From positions 124,001-188,000 of the forward strand of contig FMVK01000001.1 in the NCBI GenBank assembly GCA_900102065.1: a stretch of DNA of 64,000 nucleotides, in the 5' to 3' direction. A program made the translations under genes and the position numbers. The notes below the pieces were generated by a model. The model saw only the letters and a list, made by a program, of their open reading frames with translations, searched no databases and was not told the DNA's origin. This DNA is from Lachnospiraceae bacterium XPB1003. Lineage in GTDB: Bacteria; Bacillota; Clostridia; Lachnospirales; Lachnospiraceae. This document shows positions 53,760-61,055 of the stretch, in pieces. Positions within the stretch are counted from its first letter, which is position 1; every line of letters starts with the position of its first letter.

Positions 53760-54971
53760 TTATGAGATCAGTTTCTCTATCTCCTCTAAATATATATCTA
53801 TAACTATCTGTCTCGAGAAATTCTTTACTGTGCGCTTCCTGCCAAGGCGTCCCATCTTCTCACGTTCACTGTTGGACATGGACAGGAATTTCTTTATGCA
53901 CTCGGTAAGTTCTTCCACATCACCACCGTGGTAGATCATGCCTGTTACTCCGTCGTAAACAGTCTCCCTGCATCCCGGATTATCTGTTGTGATCACAGGT
54001 CTTCCGGATGACGCATTTTCAAGCAATACATTGCTCATTCCCTCGCCGTATGTTGAGGGATGGATGATAGCATGGGCTCTCTCGATAAAAGGTCTGACGT
54101 CTTTTTGACTGCCACGGTAGTAAACGATACCTTCTTTTTCAAGTGCCTTCAGTTCTTCTTCATAGTGGATCTCTGTGGGCTCTATGAATCCAAGCATGTT
54201 GAATTCCGTCTTCGGATATTCCGCATGTATCCGCTTAGCTGCTTCGATATAATCGTCTACACCCTTATCCTTAAGGATCCTGCCAATATAATTAAATACT
54301 ATCGTTTCGCCTCTCTTACCCTTGCCGCCTTTTGGATAATCAAGGTATGAGAATCTGGATGTATTTACTCCTGAACCCGGGAGCAGTATGTAATCCTTAT
54401 TCCTGCGGGGTCTTCTCCTGCCTGCTATACCGTAACATAAAGACTTTAAAACATTTTTCTTTCCGGGTTCTTTCCCGACAACCATACCCGATGTAACGGC
54501 AAGCTTCATGTTTGTAGAATTCTGAAACATGATGCAGTCGGACTGTCTGTATATAAATCTAAAAAGACCCATGATGATCTTTTGCTTGATCTCGGATTCA
54601 TTTAAAACAGAACCGAAACCCGTAACATTATTGATGACGGGGATCCCCAGAAGATGAGCCGCCATACTGCCGTAAACATTGGGCTTTGCGGTATATGCAA
54701 GCACCACCGCCGGACGATACTTCCTGAATAAGGATATGTAATGAATCAAAAGCTTTGTATCTGCCACTACACTTGTCCCTCTCCTGTCTATAACAGGATC
54801 ATCGTAAATGTAGGGCACATCCTGCATCAAAGTAAACTTCTCTCCGTAAGGGCATGATATCAGGACTCTGTATCCATTCCCGACAAAAGCTTCTATCAGC
54901 TCCTTACGGAAGCAGTATATATCATCATCATTATTTGTAAGCAGTGCAACTATTGGTGCAGTTTCAGACAT
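53760..54971 (-). CDS. Family 4 glycosyltransferase
   Basis: 403 aa from ATG 54971, chosen because AAGGAAAG sits directly upstream; the frame runs to 55001. GT4 landmarks: an N-terminal ALLTNNDDDIYCFRKELIEA, GFGSVLNESEIKQK (unusual insertion), FNYIGRILKDKGVDDYIEA, and the donor motif HPSTYGEGMSNVLLENASSG, an EGMSxVLLEA variant as in PelF/CapM-like enzymes such as N,N'-diacetylbacillosaminyl transferase PglA. The next genes upstream are rsmH and a short priming transferase, suggesting it adds the second sugar of a separate glycan. Confidence 0.9.
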   Translation of the reverse strand: MSETAPIVALLTNNDDDIYCFRKELIEAFVGNGYRVLISCPYGEKFTLMQDVPYIYDDPVIDRRGTSVVADTKLLIHYISLFRKYRPAVVLAYTAKPNVYGSMAAHLLGIPVINNVTGFGSVLNESEIKQKIIMGLFRFIYRQSDCIMFQNSTNMKLAVTSGMVVGKEPGKKNVLKSLCYGIAGRRRPRRNKDYILLPGSGVNTSRFSYLDYPKGGKGKRGETIVFNYIGRILKDKGVDDYIEAAKRIHAEYPKTEFNMLGFIEPTEIHYEEELKALEKEGIVYYRGSQKDVRPFIERAHAIIHPSTYGEGMSNVLLENASSGRPVITTDNPGCRETVYDGVTGMIYHGGDVEELTECIKKFLSMSNSEREKMGRLGRKRTVKNFSRQIVIDIYLEEIEKLIS

Positions 54972-55050
54972 TTTCTTTCCTTCCGATATTCTCCGGCTCA
55001 TATAATGACCGGATTTAAGATCCGTAATATTTTATCACAGCAGCCTTTTT

Positions 55051-56094
55051 CTACAGACTCTTCACCGCGCATCGAAGCTTGGTGGATCTGGCTCTCGGAT
55101 TCCTGAAGCACTCTTCCTTTCCGGGTCTTATAGCTTCATCCGATACCTCGCTGTAGATCCCGATCTTCTTAAGCTCCTTAAAGGACTTCTTTACCAGTCT
55201 GTCCTCACCGGAATGGAACGTGAGAATAGCCGCCCTCCCGCCGGGCTTAAGCGCATCGGGGAGCTTTTCCAGAAAATCATACAGTACTTCAAACTCACTG
55301 TTAACATCTATGCGCAAAGCCTGAAAACATCTCTGACAGGATTTCTTCACAGCCTCCTCATATTCATCCGCGGGAAGAAACTTAAGCGACTCTCTTATCA
55401 CATCACGATACGCAAAAGTAGTCTCTATCCTGATGCCTTTCTTACGCATGGATATAATACGGTCTGCGATCCTGTCCGCATAGGGCTCGTCAGAATTCTC
55501 CACCAGCATTCCGATGATCTCATCTTTGGATAATGCGTTCAGCCTGTCTGCGCCGCTTTCTCCCGATCCCGGATCCATACGCAGATCAAGAGGGCCGTCA
55601 GACTTGTAGGTAAATCCTCTGGCAGGATCATCTATCTGCATTGAAGATACTCCCAGATCCGCAAGGATAAAATCAAAGCCTCCTGCTTCCTTAGCCACCT
55701 GATCTATATTTGCAAAATTGGTAAGTCTGAATGAAAAGATATCATCACCAAAGCCCGCGGCAGTCAGTCTCTCGCAGGTCTTCTTTGATTCGATGGGATC
55801 CACATCAAGCGCGTACAGATGTCCCTTTCCTTCAAGCTTCTCCAGCATGGCTTTCGTATGCCCGCCATAACCCAAAGTCGCATCGAGTCCGCTCATCCCG
55901 GGCTTTATCTCTAAGAAGTCCAGGATCTCCTGCACCATGATGGAAATATGCATACCGGCAGGGGTACTCCCCTTGCTGATCACCTTTGATATGGTATCAG
56001 CATATTTCTCGGGATCATGTTCTTTATATTTTTCGTTGAAATTCTTCGGATGCGTCCCCGAATAATGGGGGCGTCTTTTATGAGGTGTATCCAT
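55051..56094 (-). CDS. rsmH: RsmH/MraW-family 16S rRNA m4C methyltransferase paralogue
   Basis: 347 aa, longer than the usual about 310. It adds a basic N-terminal HKRRPHYSGTHPKNFNEKY segment. SAM site GLDATLGYGGHTKAMLEKL differs from the usual VDATLGxGGHS, and the opening HIPVLL motif is replaced by GMHISIMV. Otherwise LADLGVSSMQID, GPLDLRMD, RCFQALRIDVN and ILTFHSGEDRLVKK are conserved. These mark the RsmH paralogue clade found outside dcw clusters in Lachnospiraceae. It overlaps the sugar transferase gene by TAATG. Target is assumed, not shown. Confidence 0.9.
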   Translation of the reverse strand: MDTPHKRRPHYSGTHPKNFNEKYKEHDPEKYADTISKVISKGSTPAGMHISIMVQEILDFLEIKPGMSGLDATLGYGGHTKAMLEKLEGKGHLYALDVDPIESKKTCERLTAAGFGDDIFSFRLTNFANIDQVAKEAGGFDFILADLGVSSMQIDDPARGFTYKSDGPLDLRMDPGSGESGADRLNALSKDEIIGMLVENSDEPYADRIADRIISMRKKGIRIETTFAYRDVIRESLKFLPADEYEEAVKKSCQRCFQALRIDVNSEFEVLYDFLEKLPDALKPGGRAAILTFHSGEDRLVKKSFKELKKIGIYSEVSDEAIRPGKEECFRNPRARSTKLRCAVKSL

Positions 56095-56771
56095 TACAAT
56101 ATGGCGAGTGCTGTCCTAAGTATTGTCTTCAGATCGTTGATAAGACTGAAGTTCTCCAGTGATGCAAGATTGTATTTCATCTTCTCGGGGAGGATCTTCT
56201 TAATATATGTTCTGTCAGGATCATCGGCAGCATCCAGAAGATCAGCTTCATCCTTGTATTCTATGCTGGCTTCAGAAGTGATACCCGCAGGAAGCAAAAG
56301 AGTCGCTCTCATTTCCCTTGAGTACTTCTTAACATATTCAGGTACCTCGGGCCTCGTGCCCACAAAACTCATATTGCCCTGCAGAACATCTATCAGCTGA
56401 GGAAGTTCATCAAGTTTGTATTTCCTGAGAAATGCGCCTACCTTAGTTATCCTGCAGTCATCCGCAACAGTGACCAATGTTCCCTGCGAATCCGCATCCT
56501 TTACCATGGTGCGGAATTTGTGTATGCGGAAGATCTTACCGTATGCCGTCACTCTTTTTTGTCTGTAGAAAACACCGCCTTTAGAATCAGTGATTATCAT
56601 AACGGCTATCACACACATAGGTATGAAGAATATACACAGTAGCCCAAAAGCAAAGAACTTATCAAGCGCAAACTTGATCTTAAGTTCACGCTCCTTTCTC
56701 TTTAATATGCTGTAGTAATACCTGACTTCATCACATCTTAAGAACGCAGGCATGCGTGACCACTTTCTCAT
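56094..56771 (-). CDS. Short (PglC-like) priming sugar phosphotransferase
   Basis: 225 aa. One membrane segment (about residues 35-60) and the phosphoglycosyltransferase domain: KFALDKFFAFGLLCIFFIPM, FYRQKRVTAYGKIFRIHKFRTM, RKYKLDELPQLIDVLQGNMS with the catalytic DE, and FVGTRPEVPEYV. This is the minimal monotopic form, compared with the long WbaP form at 18.8 kb. It probably starts a second undecaprenyl-linked glycan. The GT4 at 53760 is likely its partner. Coupled by ATGA to the membrane protein upstream. Confidence 0.93.
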   Translation of the reverse strand: MRKWSRMPAFLRCDEVRYYYSILKRKERELKIKFALDKFFAFGLLCIFFIPMCVIAVMIITDSKGGVFYRQKRVTAYGKIFRIHKFRTMVKDADSQGTLVTVADDCRITKVGAFLRKYKLDELPQLIDVLQGNMSFVGTRPEVPEYVKKYSREMRATLLLPAGITSEASIEYKDEADLLDAADDPDRTYIKKILPEKMKYNLASLENFSLINDLKTILRTALAIL

Positions 56772-57292
56772 TTATCTGTCTCCTCCGGTCTGCCGGGTCC
56801 ACCCGGCCTGCCTATAACCAATCTTACTATCACCGGTGCTAAGATAACTGCCAGAATATAGCTGCAAATCAGTGTCACCGGGAACATCAGCGCCTGGGAT
56901 CTTAACCACATCATAATAAGAGGCGGCTTGGGATCCGGCATCTCTCCGTGAGCTTTCATAATATTAATAAAACTGAGTATGCCTCCCACCACTGTAGTAT
57001 TTACAAGAGTGTATGGAATAGCATTGATCAACGAAAATTTTATTCCGGGAGGATGCACCTTAACCTTATCGGCAAGAGCTTTCCCCCATTTGCCTATTGG
57101 GAATATCAGGATGACTATAACGCCCAGCACCACAGACTCGATAAGGCCCTTTATCAACATTCCCGCAAGCGGCATATGCTGTAGTTCTTCATAAGATTTG
57201 CCTCTGCGAGCTAAGAAAGTAGCCAAGGCGCCTATGGCCAGTGACATTATCACAGCCATAATGATATCGATTATCTTTCCTTTTTTACCCAT
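56768..57292 (-). CDS. Four-helix membrane protein of unknown function
   Basis: 174 aa. About four helices (residues 8-28, 45-70, 90-112, 130-160). Between them a PPGIKFSLINAIPYTLVNTT segment and MPDPKPPLIMMWLR; the tail is GRPGGPGRPEETDK. Loosely DUF2798-like, but I am not sure. Stop overlaps the sugar transferase start (ATGA), so co-expressed with the second glycan set. Confidence 0.7.
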   Translation of the reverse strand: MGKKGKIIDIIMAVIMSLAIGALATFLARRGKSYEELQHMPLAGMLIKGLIESVVLGVIVILIFPIGKWGKALADKVKVHPPGIKFSLINAIPYTLVNTTVVGGILSFINIMKAHGEMPDPKPPLIMMWLRSQALMFPVTLICSYILAVILAPVIVRLVIGRPGGPGRPEETDK

Positions 57293-57326
57293 ACCATATA
57301 CCCCCGAGTTTTAATCCTCTATCCAT

Positions 57327-58343
57327 TCAAAACAGCACATGTGCGATCATTTTAGAAACATTACTGTTTTCATTGACGCATTTTAATTCAACATCGGGAT
57401 TCTTTCTCTTAAAAACAACAAATAATTCATGTGCAAATCCCTGTCCGATTTCTTCAACATCCTTAAAATCAAGAATTATGGTTTTAAATTTCTCAAATCC
57501 AAAATATAAACGTTTAGCCTGAGATCTGGAAACAGGATATCCACTATCGCAAACTTTTTTCATCGGTATCCTGGAAACCGTAAATCCTCCATCTACCGAA
57601 GCATATTCATCAAATACTTCTTTGATCGTTTGAGTCGGATTATTCGATAATGCCATTACTATCTTTGTTCCTTTTTTCTTCTGACCGTAATCTTCTTTGA
57701 TATTTGTTAACATTTCATTCGTATTAGACTGTGAAAAAACCTTATTTTCGGATACTGCAAAAAAATGGTCCATTACTTTAGATGTAAAGAAAATACCTTC
57801 CCCAGAATGGTTTTCGGCGTCAGTTGTTAATTTTCCTTTGAACAGCGCAATTATAGCCTCATCCAGTTCTTTAAATTTATAATGCTGTGCTATTTTATTA
57901 AATATTCCAATACCGTTATCGATTATATTTACCCATGTATATAAATAATTTTGACATATGATTATAGATATTTTATCTGCTTCCGAGTGGTCAATTGCAT
58001 TATTAACCATCTCCATAAAAGCATATTGCCATATCCTGATAGCGTTCTCAGGAAGCTTTTTAACAATGTCACTCATTGTTTTGTCATATATTACATCTTC
58101 TTCCAGCGTTCCATCATTATTAAAATCATATTTTTCTTTTACGAATTCCACCAGACGATACTTTCCCGAATTGTCTTTGGAAATAATACCTTCATCGGCT
58201 AATTCTTCTATGTATTTATATACGGTTGTAGCGGAAACATCAAAAGCTTCTTTTGTTGCTTCTACATAGTTATCCTGAGTTTTAAATATTTTTTCTAATA
58301 TATATTTTTTTATTCTTGTTCTTTTTTCTTTAGAAAAGGACAT
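57327..58343 (-). CDS. Winged-helix / GHKL ATPase / STAS-like (DUF4325) fusion regulator
   Basis: 338 aa single chain. Residues about 1-65: winged helix (EKIFKTQDNYVEATKEAFDV ... SATTVYKYIEELADEGIIS). Residues about 95-240: GHKL ATPase with N-box FMEMVNNAIDHSEADKI, G1 NIIDNGIGIFNK, G2 HSGEGIFFTSKVMD and G3 KKGTKIVM; all ATP-binding motifs appear intact. Residues about 245-338: STAS-like domain with TIILDFKDVEEIGQGFAHEL. No histidine-kinase H-box is seen. The arrangement recalls SpoIIAB and SpoIIAA joined with an HTH. ATG 58343 has AAGGAG six bases upstream. Role unknown; AT-rich, accessory-region setting. Confidence 0.85.
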   Translation of the reverse strand: MSFSKEKRTRIKKYILEKIFKTQDNYVEATKEAFDVSATTVYKYIEELADEGIISKDNSGKYRLVEFVKEKYDFNNDGTLEEDVIYDKTMSDIVKKLPENAIRIWQYAFMEMVNNAIDHSEADKISIIICQNYLYTWVNIIDNGIGIFNKIAQHYKFKELDEAIIALFKGKLTTDAENHSGEGIFFTSKVMDHFFAVSENKVFSQSNTNEMLTNIKEDYGQKKKGTKIVMALSNNPTQTIKEVFDEYASVDGGFTVSRIPMKKVCDSGYPVSRSQAKRLYFGFEKFKTIILDFKDVEEIGQGFAHELFVVFKRKNPDVELKCVNENSNVSKMIAHVLF

Positions 58344-58462
58344 ATGAATCTCCTTTTTCACTTTTATAAGATTATTATAAACATATCAGAAATTTTTTTC
58401 AACATATCGCGATCGCCGTTAAACTTAATGATTGCAATATGAATCCCTACCATGGATTACGC

Positions 58463-58720
58463 TTACTCTGCGCTGTCTTCTTCCGGATTAACATAATTTG
58501 CCGATGCCGGCTCTTCGATTTCGCATCCTTTAAACGCATGATCCCCTATTTCTTTAACCGAATCTTTTGAAGGAATATAAGTTAACATCCCACAACCTTC
58601 AAATGCATTTTTACCAATCGTCTGCAGATTATCCCCAAGATTAACCTTTTCTAGTTGACAATCATCAGCAAACGAATACAAACCGATGCTTTTGATTATT
58701 GAAAGCCGGATATGCCGTCT
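58463..58720 (-). pseudogene. Truncated LRR (BspA-type) surface-protein gene remnant
   Basis: The frame is open from a stop at 58723 to a stop at 58463 but has no ATG and no ribosome site; the only start-like codon is TTG at 58681. The product reads as one and a half BspA-type LRR units: LYSFADDCQLEKVNLGDNLQ, TIGKNAFEGCGMLTYIPS, VKEIGDHAFKGCEIEEP. It is the C-terminal tail of a longer protein. The 5' part has been replaced by the end of the S41 peptidase gene (stop at 58721), so the peptidase segment probably arrived by recombination. Confidence 0.75.
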
Positions 58721-60196
58721 TTAGTTGTCACTGACAATATCATATAACGTTTGGATTGCATCTTCCCCTGCACAAGGATATTCAGGTTCGATATAGTCAC
58801 CTCTCGACGGATCTATTCGGGTTTTGTAGTCTGTCGACACTGAAAGCCACATTCCAATGTCATCAAAATAGAACTGCGTAATTTCTCCGCAGAAGTTACA
58901 GGATTCTGCAGGCGACTCTCCTATAACCTTCCCGAGATCATTGTCTACTATCATTTCAGTAAAAACCATGGCTGCCGAAAATGACCCTTCATCTGTGAGC
59001 ACATACAGATTTCCATCAAACTCAAGCTCTGCAACTCTCTTATTCTTAGTTTTACCACCTTGATCAAAATCAAATGTTATATAGTTCCACCTTATTTTTC
59101 TAAAGTCGTCTGCCTGATAATATTCGTCTATCGGAAGGTACTTAAACAGTTCATTTACAACATATGTGTCGCCACCGCCATTACCTCTTAGATCAATTGC
59201 AAGATTTTTAATTTTATTCGTGTTTATCTCTGAAAACATTTCACGAAGCACATCCCTGTAGTGATCACTTGTCCAGCAACGTTTTAGCGTAAGTATAGCC
59301 AGACTCTTTTCTTCGTCTATCTCATAATAAACATAATCATCATTATCTGATGGCATGTACTTATCCAGAAGATCATAGTATTCATCAGCAGTTATAAAGT
59401 CCTCACGGCTATAAGTGCGGGATTCCTCGTCTCCGTCCTCGTTCTTCCACACAACCTCAAAAGGCGCCTCAACTCCGCATAGATCCAGATTAAACAAGTT
59501 TTCCATATCAACAATAATTTTACGCGGTGTTTCATAGGAATAGTAAGGCTCCATAAGTTCCTTCATCCTGTCCTCTGTTATTCCATTTACAGAATATATG
59601 CTATATCCTTTGCTTTCCATCTCAGGGCCATCCGATATTAGCATACTGTCCCATGAGTTAAATGTTGTATGTGCATCTTTTATCTCATGAAGGATACTTC
59701 GGACTCCACGAATAAACTCTATCCTCTTAACCGTATCCTTTGTCTCAAAATCCGCCTTAACATCCTCATACTTTGCCTGAACCTCAGGTGTTAGTCCATC
59801 CACGAAAGATACGTGATATTTTTTCAGATAGTCCATAACCTCCTCAAGATCATCCAGTGCCTCTTCCTTTGTAAGGTCCGAATTCTCATAATAATGAATC
59901 GGCCTATCAGACTTGAATCCATCACTATTCCAAAATGGACAGGCATATGTAAAAAGTACACACAAGCCGGCAAAAACACTCGTAATGGCTACTGCTATTA
60001 TCTTTGCTAATTTCCCAGAAAATGCCTTCTTAGCTATAAGCAACACAATCGTTATATCCACAACTGCAGCGAGTATCATGATCCACTGCGGAATATCCTT
60101 CCATATCAGCAGCACATTTAACGGAACTATGCCAAACAGCAATAGATTTATAATTATAATAACAACAACTGCCACAAACTTTTTGAGCCTATTCAT
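58721..60196 (-). CDS. Membrane-anchored S41 (tail-specific type) peptidase
   Basis: 491 aa. Three N-terminal helices (about residues 8-30, 38-55, 65-88), then an extracytoplasmic domain: HEIKDAHTTFNS, IKNLAIDLRGNGGGDTYVV, and LYVLTDEGSFSAAMVFTEM with the nucleophile Ser, followed by GKVIGESPAESCNFCGEI. The fold-level motifs of S41 peptidases are present. A Lys typical of the Ser/Lys dyad is not obvious at the usual distance, so activity is uncertain. Ribosome site AAAGGG. Downstream lies the LRR remnant. Confidence 0.82.
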   Translation of the reverse strand: MNRLKKFVAVVVIIIINLLLFGIVPLNVLLIWKDIPQWIMILAAVVDITIVLLIAKKAFSGKLAKIIAVAITSVFAGLCVLFTYACPFWNSDGFKSDRPIHYYENSDLTKEEALDDLEEVMDYLKKYHVSFVDGLTPEVQAKYEDVKADFETKDTVKRIEFIRGVRSILHEIKDAHTTFNSWDSMLISDGPEMESKGYSIYSVNGITEDRMKELMEPYYSYETPRKIIVDMENLFNLDLCGVEAPFEVVWKNEDGDEESRTYSREDFITADEYYDLLDKYMPSDNDDYVYYEIDEEKSLAILTLKRCWTSDHYRDVLREMFSEINTNKIKNLAIDLRGNGGGDTYVVNELFKYLPIDEYYQADDFRKIRWNYITFDFDQGGKTKNKRVAELEFDGNLYVLTDEGSFSAAMVFTEMIVDNDLGKVIGESPAESCNFCGEITQFYFDDIGMWLSVSTDYKTRIDPSRGDYIEPEYPCAGEDAIQTLYDIVSDN

Positions 60197-60214
60197 TGTA
60201 AGTATTCCCTTTCC

Positions 60215-60388
60215 TTAGCTTTTATATTCCATAAGATCTCCCGGCTGACAATCCAGGACCTTGCAGATAGCATCCAGCGTTTCAAAGCGGATACCTTTCA
60301 TCTTTCCTGTCTTAAGATTGGACAGGTTCACATTTGTCATCCCAACCTTTTCGGCCAGCTCATTCAACGAAATCTTACGATCCGCCAT
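60215..60388 (-). CDS. YozG-like XRE-family HTH protein, start lost or atypical
   Basis: 57 aa from ATG 60388. HTH sequence: NELAEKVGMTNVNLSNLK, MKGIRFETLDAICKVLDCQP. The family normally begins about eight residues earlier (M-x-I-I-x-x-LDRVMA); the matching upstream reading (IIIRLDR) is present but has no start codon there: only GTG/ATG at 60391/60388 are available, without a clear ribosome site. A tandem 7-bp repeat GTCCACT lies at about 60413-60428. The usual partner (DUF2975 membrane protein) is missing. Probably a recombined or truncated gene, possibly still expressed. Confidence 0.6.
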   Translation of the reverse strand: MADRKISLNELAEKVGMTNVNLSNLKTGKMKGIRFETLDAICKVLDCQPGDLMEYKS

Positions 60389-60436
60389 CACACGATCCAG
60401 TCTGATGATTATAAGTGGACCTAGTGGACGGGGTTC

Positions 60437-60465
60437 ATTATATTGCCTTTATAAATGGGAGTCTA
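60437..60465 (-). promoter_or_regulatory. Possible promoter of the YozG-like gene
   Basis: TATAAT (60437-60442) with a TAGACT-like -35 17 bases upstream (60460-60465). The -10 is consensus, the -35 is weak. Confidence 0.45.
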
Positions 60466-60477
60466 CCAAGCAAAGTT

Positions 60478-60501
60478 AACATTTGCGGGGGCAAAAATGT
60501 T
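60478..60501 (-). terminator. Hairpin after the SMR gene
   Basis: AACATTTGC (60478-60486) pairs with GCAAAAATGTT (60491-60501) with a two-A bulge. On the minus strand it is followed by AACTTTGCTT, a weak terminator-like tract. Outer CAAAGT/ACTTTG arms extend the symmetry to about 60471-60518. Confidence 0.5.
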
Positions 60502-60549
60502 ACTTTTTCTTTACTTTGGGTCTACGTGGTACCTGTTCCCCACACTGCC

Positions 60550-60867
60550 TTACTTTCCCAGAACCTTTAGCCCAGCTATTCCAATCACAATAAGAATAAC
60601 ACAAACCACCTGTGGAACTGATAACTTTTCATTGAAAAGAAATATACCTAGTAATGTCGTTCCCACTATTCCCATGCCGGTCCACATAGCATATGCCGTA
60701 CCAAGAGGAAGTTGTTTCAAGGCTATTGCTAAAAATACAGCACTGGCAATATATCCCACGCCGGTAATGATCGACGGGATCAAGACTGTAAATCCATTCG
60801 ATTTCTTCATAGCCACAGCCCAGGTAATCTCCAACGCACCTGCTAAAAACAAAAAGAACCACTTCAT
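60550..60867 (-). CDS. SMR-family exporter, SugE/Gdx (guanidinium) type
   Basis: 105 aa, four helices. The N-terminal FLAGALEITWAVAMKKSNGF has the conserved membrane Glu and the W-x-x-x-M-K pattern of SugE/Gdx guanidinium exporters, rather than EmrE-like drug exporters. LPLGTAYAMWTGMGIVGTTLLG completes the family signature. ATG 60867 has GAGGAG eight bases upstream. The open frame extends to 60900, but that ATG lies inside the leader hairpin. A consensus promoter, a long leader and a structured RNA precede it. SMR exporters usually act as dimers; a single gene fits the homodimeric Gdx group. Confidence 0.88.
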   Translation of the reverse strand: MKWFFLFLAGALEITWAVAMKKSNGFTVLIPSIITGVGYIASAVFLAIALKQLPLGTAYAMWTGMGIVGTTLLGIFLFNEKLSVPQVVCVILIVIGIAGLKVLGK

Positions 60868-60893
60868 ATAAAAAACTCCTCGTATAACAAAAT

Positions 60894-60939
60894 ACGTCAT
60901 TTCCTTACCTGCTAAGACCTAACGGTAAAGAAATGACGT
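60894..60939 (-). promoter_or_regulatory. Long leader hairpin before the SMR gene (candidate riboswitch/attenuator part)
   Basis: ACGTCATTTC (60894-60903) pairs perfectly with GAAATGACGT (60930-60939), then TTACC (60905-60909) with GGTAA (60924-60928). A second small helix (CCCA ... CTAC-CGA-GTAG ... TGGG) lies just upstream at about 60943-60964. On the minus strand the first hairpin is followed by UAUUUUGUUAU before the ribosome site. Confidence 0.75.
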
Positions 60940-60988
60940 TAATCCCACTACTCGGTAGCAATGGGCGTCTGTTTGTTTAATTGCATCA

Positions 60989-61017
60989 ACTATACTTAAG
61001 ATACCGGAAGTTGTCAA
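60989..61017 (-). promoter_or_regulatory. Promoter of the SMR exporter gene
   Basis: Minus strand: TTGACA (61012-61017), 17-bp spacer, TATAGT (60989-60994). The leader to the ATG is about 115 bases. Confidence 0.85.
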
Positions 61018-61033
61018 CGATTTTAACTTCCGG
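61004..61033. promoter_or_regulatory. Inverted repeat enclosing the -35 of the SMR promoter
   Basis: CCGGAAGTT (61004-61012) and AACTTCCGG (61025-61033), nine perfect base pairs around a 12-base centre that includes TTGACA. Fits an operator; it could alternatively be a terminator for the gene upstream, but no U run follows. Confidence 0.6.
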
Positions 61034-61055
61034 CAAAATAAAATCCAAATAATCT

